A stretch of DNA of 64,000 nt, from the NCBI GenBank assembly GCA_914767715.1, contig OU612069.1, positions 8,742,001-8,806,000 on the forward strand, in the 5' to 3' direction. The number at the start of each line of letters is the position of its first letter. Position 1 is the first letter of the stretch. Positions 62,001-64,000 of the stretch are shown here, piece by piece. The stretch is from Membranipora membranacea. Lineage: Eukaryota; Bryozoa; Gymnolaemata; Cheilostomatida; Membraniporidae. The notes beneath the pieces are model-generated. The model searched no databases. It saw nothing but the letters and a program-made list of their open reading frames with translations, and had not been told where the DNA came from. The translations under genes were made by a program, and so were the position numbers.

Positions 62001-63876
62001 TTTTCACATTGTTGAAATACTTCAGGCATTTTCCATCAAATGTGACATAACGCTTTCTCCAGCCTTTATTGTTCTGCTTCCTAAAACCAGAATAATACGT
62101 TGATTTAAGAACTTATGATGCACCGAAATTTCTCAGGCCAAAGCCTTTATTATAAGTGGTCACACATTGACGATTGATTGTAGTCGCATTTCATAATCAA
62201 CCATATCCCATTTTGGAGATCTGGTGGATAATTGAATGCTCCTAACATCCACCAGGGCGATGTTTGAGCAATAAAAGCCCTTTTGCTCCGGAGGAACAAC
62301 AAGACAAGTTAAATTAAAAGGTAAGGAGAGTTAGGGTAGGAGAAGATCGAGTTGCACAGGTAATTTCTTTAGGAACAAAATAGGTGTTCATTTCATAGTT
62401 GAACGTCTTCACTAGGACAATGGCAGGTAGTGTGATGCGGAGCGACATATGTATATATAAATTGAGACGGCGATTTCGCAGCACTTACGTAGTAAATCTG
62501 TTGGTGCCTCTGTTAATTGAAATCAAATAAACTTATAAAAAATTGCACTGCACAGTAGTTTTGATCAGTTCATTTTCTTGCGTGATATGCTCTTTGCTTT
62601 ACCCTACATAGAGTAGCTTTCCCTCAAATGGGACGACAAATGGATGTAAGGATCTCCGAAAATTTACCAAGTAACAAGACACAGGGAATTTTTTATATCG
62701 CCTTGTTAAAAATTGTGTACACTAATGGTAAGCTACACCATAGCAAGGCATCTTGTCAATCTGAAGCTTACACAGTGTCTCAATTTACGTCACCAGAGGT
62801 AGAGCTCAGCAAAGCCCTCATATCTTGAGTTACAGACAGTAAAGAAAGCTGACTGACGCGTCTTATTATCAGGTTGGAGCAAGTCTGGTGGGAACATATA
62901 CAAAAACCATTTTGGCTTAAGTAATGCTCTGATATTTCCAATGCCCACAACATATCTTAGAACAACAATTGGTGGATCTGTTTGTTAGTTGGATATGATT
63001 TTCTGGGGATAAAAGCGGAAGTGTCATTGCTCTGCTGACAGATGACGGATCAATCTCAATATAAAGATGTTTATTATGATGGATTGGTTGTCCCAGTTGA
63101 CATGCCCTACCAAACGATACCATAAAGGATGCTTATTTCTAGATTATCTTGAATGGAAGATCTTATGATGGACACAAGTGAGGGTCAATATATACAGTGA
63201 GGGTCAATATATACAGTGAGGGTCAATATATATATACAGTGAGGGTCGATATATATCCATTACAGTTCAGCAAGACCTGGATGGATCGTCAAGGGGGGTC
63301 TTTCAATTAGAAAGAGTGATATCTTACTAAAGCAAGTTCTCACTATCACATCACCCAAAATTATCACTCACTTGGTCTTTCAATTAGACCAATTCGTTCC
63401 CAAATCGCTCACTCAGAATGTATATATAGTTCGATCAATGGCTGAGTGATCTCTGAGCGAGAGCCTAGCAGGTATCATTCAGCAATCAGATTGTGATTTT
63501 GGCTGTTTCTAATTGAAAGACCCCACATCCCAGACAGCATTTAGAGTGTTTATTTTTTTAGTCCAGAGAGACAGTGCAGCGCAGGTGATGACCAAGGTTA
63601 AATTCAGTGCCCCTTTAACTGAGTTGGCTTGAATAATTACAATTCAGACTTTCTGAGTACAGTAGGCCTATGGTATGGCATTCAGTGTCCCGAGGCAGAT
63701 TTCTAGTTGTCAGTTCTGATATAGGAAGTGGTGGTTGTTAAGTACAACTTTTACTCAGTGTAAATGGTGTTCTGATCCAGACCACGAACCCAGCCCAACA
63801 ATTATAAATAGTGTGCACTCACTCACCCGCCCTGTTTATAAAGATATCCATGTCTGTCGGTTCCAGGACCGCTTCT
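37979..63876 (-). CDS. ARAP: ARAP-type ArfGAP/RhoGAP with PH, ankyrin and RA domains (5'-partial)
   Basis: Twenty-eight exons on the minus strand give 1123 codons with consistent phases; the 5' end lies beyond the right edge. Domain order in window residues: PH1 (9-107), PH2 (124-215), ArfGAP (221-351), short ankyrin region (352-418), PH3 (428-527), PH4 (548-646), RhoGAP (647-842), RA (about 865-961), PH5 (about 996-1104). This order is diagnostic of ARAP proteins. The ArfGAP has the C-x2-C-x16-C-x2-C zinc finger (C234, C237, C254, C257) and Arg262; the RhoGAP has the arginine finger in GIYRKAG (Arg685). Both activities are therefore predicted intact. PH1 has a K...RKRY...Y pattern typical of PIP3-binding PH domains. 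ARAPs act at membranes under phosphoinositide control and inactivate Arf and Rho GTPases. A SAM domain, usual at the N-terminus, is not in the window. Confidence 0.93.
38105..38237 (-). CDS. ARAP: ARAP exon 27: PH5 end
   Basis: Acceptor tttttag, donor CAG|gttggt, phase 2 to 0. FGVTFLSRTD and TAEEMFAWLSAIY give the last strands and Trp helix. It joins directly to exon 26; an intervening open frame at 38304-38400 would create a TGA and was excluded. Confidence 0.9.
38633..38826 (-). CDS. ARAP: ARAP exon 26: PH5 start
   Basis: Acceptor tttgcag, donor ACTGC|gtaagt, phase 0 to 2. KKGWKKLYFELNQTQLICYK is a clear PH strand 1-3 segment. Confidence 0.92.
39749..39830. repeat. CTAGTCTNAGTGCTC-like element, short copy
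   Basis: tagtctaagtgctcgtacac ... gagtttgagcactttgac: similar ends around a shorter, different centre. In an ARAP intron. Confidence 0.5.
39848..40037. repeat. GCCAATGTGTTGGCT hairpin element, copy 1 (interrupted)
   Basis: ttgtgttggctctgattggct at the left and agccaatcacagccaacaca at the right, with unrelated sequence between. Three similar hairpins occur at 44704, 45296 and 45694, all in ARAP introns. Confidence 0.6.
40657..40758 (-). CDS. ARAP: ARAP exon 25: RA-PH5 linker
   Basis: Acceptor ttaacag, donor GCG|gtgagt, phase 0-0, 34 codons. Only this frame is open. It encodes KKDWNPEHSKGYHLCLKDHG, between RA and PH5. Confidence 0.78.
40999..41061 (-). CDS. ARAP: ARAP exon 24: RA end (donor uncertain)
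   Basis: Acceptor acatcag. IFAQRLIWTH continues the RA/post-RA helix. The donor CAT|gtatcg at 40999 is weak, but it alone gives the phase needed by exon 25; stronger-looking gtgagc further on (exon end near 40970) would shift the frame into stops unless another small exon intervenes. Confidence 0.6.
41216..41353 (-). CDS. ARAP: ARAP exon 23: RA domain
   Basis: Acceptor acttag, donor AGG|gtatgt, phase 0-0, 46 codons. MTAQSLIQEV then YSLYEIACSGELERPIRDEE fits the RA fold with the ELERPL motif seen in ARAPs. Confidence 0.9.
41370..41880. repeat. Minisatellite gtaagtacaatgtactaa
   Basis: About 500 bp of irregular ~18-24 bp units based on gtaagtacaatgtactaa, with the internal palindrome gtacattgtac/gtacaatgtac varying in spacing. 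In the ARAP intron between exons 22 and 23. Confidence 0.88.
41945..42175. repeat. ARAP: 116-bp tandem duplication covering the 3' end of ARAP exon 22
   Basis: Two copies with period 116: cacccaccttgacattgaca at about 42020 and 42136, gaccacc and accatgagttgc upstream, gatcacccatgttgttagtg downstream. It copies the last ~35 nt of the exon with its GTGGGT donor into the intron. Confidence 0.85.
42142..42297 (-). CDS. ARAP: ARAP exon 22: linker and RA start
   Basis: Acceptor gactatag, donor AAG|gtgggt, phase 0-0, 52 codons. A charged linker is followed by FTLSIYI, the first RA-domain strand. The last ~35 nt and the donor are duplicated in the following intron (see repeat 41945-42175). Confidence 0.88.
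42608..42785 (-). CDS. ARAP: ARAP exon 21: RhoGAP end
   Basis: Acceptor cctgtag, donor TCT|gtaagt, phase 2 to 0. NKMSEMNLSVVFGPVLV is the conserved NxMxxxNLAxVFGPxL motif, followed by the domain's last helix. Confidence 0.95.
42986..43213. other. Part of ARAP intron 20 with a short hairpin
   Basis: gataatggttgttg and aacaaccattatc (43081-43124) form a hairpin. Nothing else is recognised in this intron. Confidence 0.45.
43214..43319 (-). CDS. ARAP: ARAP exon 20: RhoGAP
   Basis: Acceptor cttttag, donor AACA|gtaagt, phase 1 to 2. LLTQLPAVNYATLKVIIGHL matches the LPxxNxxTLxxLxxHL motif. Confidence 0.95.
43320..45107. other. ARAP intron 19 (1.8 kb)
   Basis: Contains one GCCAATGTGTTGGCT hairpin (44704-44775). 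The remaining sequence is AT-rich without recognisable genes. Confidence 0.5.
44704..44775. repeat. GCCAATGTGTTGGCT hairpin element, copy 2
   Basis: agccaatgtgttggctatga pairs with the inverse at agagtcaacacattggct; about 72 bp, compact. Confidence 0.72.
45108..45242 (-). CDS. ARAP: ARAP exon 19: RhoGAP
   Basis: Acceptor tatgtag, donor ACTA|gtaagt, phase 1-1. DVHDVADVMKRYLRGLQEPI matches the VAxxLKxYLRELPEP motif. Confidence 0.95.
45296..45383. repeat. GCCAATGTGTTGGCT hairpin element, copy 3
   Basis: tagccaatatgttagctctg and the diverged inverse near aggcctaacattgg; about 88 bp. Confidence 0.6.
45548..45625 (-). CDS. ARAP: ARAP exon 18: RhoGAP arginine finger
   Basis: Acceptor cttgtag, donor CATG|gtgggt, phase 1-1. 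GITMEGIYRKAG contains the catalytic arginine finger. Confidence 0.95.
45694..45770. repeat. GCCAATGTGTTGGCT hairpin element, copy 4
   Basis: tagccaatgtgtttgctctg and its inverse cagagccaacagattggcta; about 77 bp. Confidence 0.72.
45884..46016 (-). mobile_element. tRNA-derived SINE, copy 1
   Basis: On the minus strand it begins GGTGTGATGGCGCAATCGG, a tRNA box A-like sequence, followed by a tRNA-sized region and a conserved tail (gggagctttcaaagttgatt ... ccagcaccctccgg). The box B is decayed. Matches the copy at 57558. Confidence 0.75.
46054..46144 (-). CDS. ARAP: ARAP exon 17: RhoGAP start
   Basis: Acceptor tttacag, donor TATG|gtgagt, phase 0 to 1. GVPVLIEECLGFISKYG is the conserved IPxxVxxCxxFIxxxG opening of RhoGAP domains. 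Confidence 0.93.
46639..46790 (-). CDS. ARAP: ARAP exon 16: PH4 end
   Basis: Acceptor cttacag, donor AAG|gtaagt, phase 1 to 0. HIIYIQSDSKTLTECWYKEL closes PH4 with its conserved Trp. Confidence 0.9.
47103..47380 (+). mobile_element. Possible second tRNA-related SINE family
   Basis: agtggtctgacgggtaagg resembles box A and cggttcaattcccgg is a canonical box B about 40 nt later. The downstream 200 bp has no recognised identity and the end is uncertain. No second copy in the window. Confidence 0.4.
47629..47833 (-). CDS. ARAP: ARAP exon 15: PH4 start
   Basis: Acceptor attacag, donor ATGG|gtgaga, phase 0 to 1, 68 codons. GHVHCKQGTLGEWKLCWMQI and LHLVDSDGSW form the N-terminal half of PH4. The preceding intron holds the nested D8C gene. 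Confidence 0.9.
48167..48172 (-). terminator. Poly(A) signal of the nested D8C gene
   Basis: AATAAA on the minus strand about 80 nt after the TAA stop, inside the host intron. It supports an independent transcript. Confidence 0.5.
48252..48971 (-). CDS. Secreted D8C-domain protein (uromodulin/OIT3-like), intronless and nested
   Basis: A 239-residue open frame inside the intron between ARAP exons 14 and 15, on the same strand. It has a signal peptide (LYDVAIFLLLLTVSRCS), a charged helical region (about 25-130) and a C-terminal D8C domain (about 148-235) with the family landmarks WFRFSESAG, SCGTSVSLW, GVV and NASVVRC. D8C occurs in uromodulin, GP2 and OIT3 and in many secreted or surface invertebrate proteins; its biochemical role is poorly known. 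Six of the eight domain cysteines are present (163, 169, 201, 213, 230, 235); the one between CGT..W and the CC pair, and one of that pair, are missing. N-glycosylation sequons at NLT, NAS and NAS fit secretion. The ATG at 48971 was chosen as the first AUG. A tatattacag acceptor-like sequence directly upstream suggests a possible 5' UTR exon. Confidence 0.88.
   Translation of the reverse strand: MAARLYDVAIFLLLLTVSRCSLFDPSANRELELYKKQVEIVHNMLLAEKCPDPGLKAPERREILSSSDSDSIYVAVQKKLYGWLVDKLTECRRNKDTSVPYECENAVNLTESWRLDHNASDIKPTINNHNQYWYNCDSEDMIKAGRPWFRFSESAGNKLADWCIPHDSCGTSVSLWSDDTMPSDVGVVTAFSVYGEYEGHCKNWAFNASVVRCSDAAGDFAYKYDDDYGCFLGFCGMTV
48972..50149. other. Region upstream of the nested D8C gene within the ARAP intron
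   Basis: Should contain the D8C promoter and a possible 5' UTR exon. I see a TATATA-like stretch at about 48981-48988 on the minus strand, overlapping an acceptor-like sequence, and the (TAAGTC)n array at the far end. Nothing decisive. Confidence 0.35.
50003..50115. repeat. Hexanucleotide microsatellite (TAAGTC)n
   Basis: About 18 units of taagtc with two variants (taaggc-tatgtc). It lies 35 bp from the splice donor side of ARAP exon 14. Confidence 0.95.
50150..50255 (-). CDS. ARAP: ARAP exon 14: PH3 end
   Basis: Acceptor ttgacag, donor AAA|gtaagc, phase 2 to 0. SFEMTFSHGGQTHIYG then DWDSIYGWMSSIHK gives the last strands and the Trp-bearing helix. Confidence 0.9.
50636..50771 (-). CDS. ARAP: ARAP exon 13: PH3 middle
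   Basis: Acceptor ttgatag, phase 1 to 2. The donor is GACAA|gtatgt; using the nearby gtaaac instead would put a TGA at the next junction, so the gtatgt donor was chosen. QWLVLTTTSIKCYDSESDSE is the PH strand 2-3 region. Confidence 0.87.
51314..51850. repeat. 46-bp minisatellite, about 11 units
   Basis: Units of 46 bp beginning TTGCATTGTGGGATACTCAA and continuing caacttggtcttatgtgaaa. The central units are nearly identical; the ends are diverged. In the ARAP intron between exons 12 and 13. Confidence 0.93.
51923..52007 (-). CDS. ARAP: ARAP exon 12: PH3 start
   Basis: Acceptor cattttag, donor AAAG|gtatga, phase 0 to 1. VKSGELYKMHSIKK opens PH3. Confidence 0.85.
52629..52829 (-). CDS. ARAP: ARAP exon 11: ankyrin-repeat region
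   Basis: Acceptor ttttcag, donor ATG|gtgagt, phase 0-0, 67 codons. Contains one and a half to two ankyrin-like units (GADVxxx-type GANLTPTQG, ALQSAESSNQSHIVQYLKLNGA). The array is short, as is usual in ARAPs. Confidence 0.9.
52892..53904. mobile_element. 1013 bp TA-flanked TIR element with internal 15-mer repeats
   Basis: Terminal inverted repeats begin GGGGAAGGCGGGG and continue with ACGTTGAGCCA. Both sides are bounded by TA (52890-52891, 53905-53906), as for Tc1/mariner-type insertions. The motif GGGGCACGTTGAGCC occurs eight times, counting both strands: 52901, 53077, 53098, 53130, 53498, 53522, 53864 and 53881. No transposase frame is visible. Lies between ARAP exons 10 and 11. Confidence 0.85.
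54074..54179 (-). CDS. ARAP: ARAP exon 10: ArfGAP C-terminal part
   Basis: Acceptor gttttag, donor CAG|gtgaga, phase 2 to 0. KRKAYIIKKYMKKQYF corresponds to the KxxxIxxKYxxKxF helix that ends the ArfGAP domain. Confidence 0.92.
54744..54835 (-). CDS. ARAP: ARAP exon 9: ArfGAP middle
   Basis: Acceptor tttgcag, donor CATT|gtaagt, phase 0 to 2. LQHGNQTINEVWESSL matches the LxxxGNxxxNxxWE motif of ArfGAP domains. Confidence 0.93.
54940..55530. repeat. Degenerate ATGCATTATGC repeat region
   Basis: Roughly 30-bp units of the type aaatcacataatgcattatg with alternating cataatgc and gcattatg, hence self-complementary throughout. In the ARAP intron between exons 8 and 9, ending within 10 bp of exon 8. 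Confidence 0.82.
55538..55732 (-). CDS. ARAP: ARAP exon 8: ArfGAP zinc finger
   Basis: Acceptor gccgcag, donor AAT|gtaagt, phase 0-0, 65 codons. It contains CADC, then 16 residues, then CSFC, the ArfGAP zinc finger, followed by AGIHR with the catalytic arginine. The stretch after HR is about two residues shorter than in typical ArfGAPs (QYWPFRVKSL). Confidence 0.95.
55883..55967 (-). CDS. ARAP: ARAP exon 7: PH2 C-terminal helix
   Basis: Acceptor tttcag, donor AAT|gtaagt, phase 2 to 0. ESDSELHNWKIALEDGIA carries the conserved Trp of the PH helix. Confidence 0.9.
56554..56660 (-). CDS. ARAP: ARAP exon 6: PH2
   Basis: Acceptor tattcag, donor TTTGT|gtaagt, phase 0 to 2. Strands 4-6 of PH2, with RRLQLTTPYHTFV. 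Confidence 0.9.
57149..57267 (-). CDS. ARAP: ARAP exon 5: PH2 start
   Basis: Acceptor acttgtag, donor AAT|gtaagt, phase 1 to 0. GYIRLDDNKKYLAVKSGLLC then YYNNDN form the first three strands of the second PH domain. Confidence 0.92.
57558..57694 (-). mobile_element. tRNA-derived SINE, copy 2
   Basis: Minus strand: box A in GATGGCGCAATCGGATAC and a good box B, GTTCAAATCCCA, spaced as in tRNA, then the shared non-tRNA tail. Probably a Pol III-type short retroelement. Confidence 0.78.
57695..58800. other. Part of ARAP intron 4
   Basis: AT-rich; no exon, hairpin or repeat family recognised between the SINE and the foldback element. Confidence 0.4.
58801..59009. repeat. Foldback element, family B copy 1
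   Basis: Imperfect hairpin: the left arm cttggcatgaattattgatg ... gatgtcaaagtctct is the inverse of the right arm, with a ~30 bp loop. The following 59010-59250 is repeated, in part, at 60540-60600 and 62420-62560. Confidence 0.75.
59706..59786 (-). CDS. ARAP: ARAP exon 4: PH1 C-terminal helix
   Basis: Acceptor tttttgtag, donor AAAG|gttaga, phase 1-1. DNLFWTNILMQAILKHS has the invariant PH-domain Trp. Only 81 nt long. Confidence 0.9.
60060..60150. repeat. Palindromic GATC...TTTGCCTGCAT element, copy 3
   Basis: gatccaatttgcctgcattt at the left with a partly matching inverse (aaattggatcaatctggatc) at the right and a ggtggtggtaggagc loop like that of the 674-761 copy. Confidence 0.6.
60406..60600 (+). 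repeat. Family B copy 2 (partial)
   Basis: Repeats the right arm and downstream part of the 58.9 kb element: gacatcataatgcagagaat, agttaccttc, ggcactta.tccaccat, cataagtaac..cctg, tttaggtagtcttta. Confidence 0.7.
60622..60727 (-). CDS. ARAP: ARAP exon 3: PH1
   Basis: Acceptor ctgcag, donor CTTG|gtaaga, phase 0 to 1. RFRFELVTLNRRYLFAAET matches the FEVVTxxRTFxFxAET strands of a PH domain. Confidence 0.92.
60862..61231. repeat. Foldback palindrome with ~160 bp arms
   Basis: Inverted arms share gaattctgtatagctc, gtcacctaatg.gcaaat, gcacaaactgat and cttaaac.actgctgcca. They flank a centre near 61050. In the ARAP intron between exons 2 and 3; weaker similarity continues outside these limits. Confidence 0.8.
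61865..61945. repeat. Short tandem repeat actcaagtcag
   Basis: Four to five units of about 11 bp (actcaagtcag), just downstream of ARAP exon 2 on the coding strand. Confidence 0.7.
61969..62080 (-). CDS. ARAP: ARAP exon 2: PH1 core
   Basis: Acceptor gttttag, donor CAG|gtctgt, phase 2 to 0. KGWRKRYVTFDGKCLKYF is a textbook PH beta2-beta3 segment with basic residues that fit phosphoinositide binding. Confidence 0.93.
62420..62560 (+). repeat. Family B-associated repeat, copy 3
   Basis: Similar to 59110-59250: ggcaggtagtgt, gagcgacata, gcagcacttac, tctgttaat.gaatc.aataaac. In the intron between ARAP exons 1 and 2. Confidence 0.65.
63177..63256. repeat. Short tandem repeat gagggtcaatatatacagt
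   Basis: Four units of 19-24 bp. Confidence 0.9.
63295..63524. mobile_element. 230 bp TIR element
   Basis: Perfect 19-bp terminal inverted repeats GGGGTCTTTCAATTAGAAA, with a third partial copy inside (near 63380-63400). Non-coding; target duplication not obvious. Located between ARAP exons 1 and 2. Confidence 0.8.
63827..63876 (-). CDS. ARAP: ARAP exon 1 of window: PH1 start
   Basis: Acceptor attgtag, donor GGCGG|gtgagt, phase 0 to 2. HGYLYKQGG is the first strand of a PH domain and joins in frame to exon 2. The phase-0 acceptor shows that coding exons continue beyond the window. Confidence 0.88.
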
Positions 63877-64000
63877 CTACAATTATAATATCATAAACAC
63901 CGTCAATTATAAGTATGAGACAAAATTGATGTCTATATTTAGTTGGAGCACCCTTTGAGTAGTACTGGCCCTATCAAAGTAGCCTCATCTTTTTGTTTTT

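Noticed and set aside
1-64000. CRISPR arrays, operons and bacterial signals
   Set aside because: Tandem repeats here have no spacer structure, and the spliced genes show a eukaryotic genome.

Overview
This is a window of an animal nuclear genome. Both large genes are split by many GT-AG introns (17 coding exons in one, 28 recovered exons in the other), intergenic and intronic DNA is AT-rich and full of short inverted-repeat elements and tandem repeats, and the gene products (a class C / GABA-B-type receptor, an ARAP-type Arf/Rho GAP and a D8C-domain secreted protein) are metazoan families. GABA-B-like receptors and D8C (uromodulin/OIT3-like) proteins are especially abundant in sponges and other early-branching marine animals, so a sponge-like invertebrate is my best guess. 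The taxon is an inference and is not proven by the sequence.

Layout. 1-7899: no gene recognised; several miniature inverted-repeat elements and a hairpin-rich tandem repeat. 7900-35780 (+): a complete 1187-residue seven-transmembrane receptor in 17 exons (signal peptide, bilobed extracellular ligand-binding domain, 7TM, coiled coil, long Ser-rich cytoplasmic tail). 35781-37978: a 2.2 kb convergent intergenic spacer. 37979-63876 (-): an ARAP-type gene, 28 exons, 1123 codons in the window, open at its 5' end (right edge), with PH-PH-ArfGAP-ANK-PH-PH-RhoGAP-RA-PH in the family order. 48252-48971 (-): an intronless 239-residue secreted D8C-domain protein nested in an ARAP intron on the same strand, with its own poly(A) signal.

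Exon joins were made by hand from splice consensus, reading phase and domain continuity. Every junction keeps phase, the receptor model sums to 3564 nt and the ARAP model to 3372 nt, both divisible by three. The weakest joins are ARAP exon 24 (donor choice) and the last ARAP exon.

Functionally the two large genes are signalling components: a G-protein-coupled receptor, and a phosphoinositide-regulated GAP that couples Arf and Rho GTPases to the actin cytoskeleton and membrane traffic. Nothing in the sequence shows that they act together; the convergent placement may be incidental.

The most unusual non-coding content is a set of repeat families: six copies of a ~200-240 bp terminal-inverted-repeat element with 5-bp target duplications, a 1013 bp TA-flanked element carrying eight copies of one 15-mer, two large foldback palindromes, a tRNA-derived SINE family, and a tandem duplication that copied the 3' end of an ARAP exon together with its splice donor.
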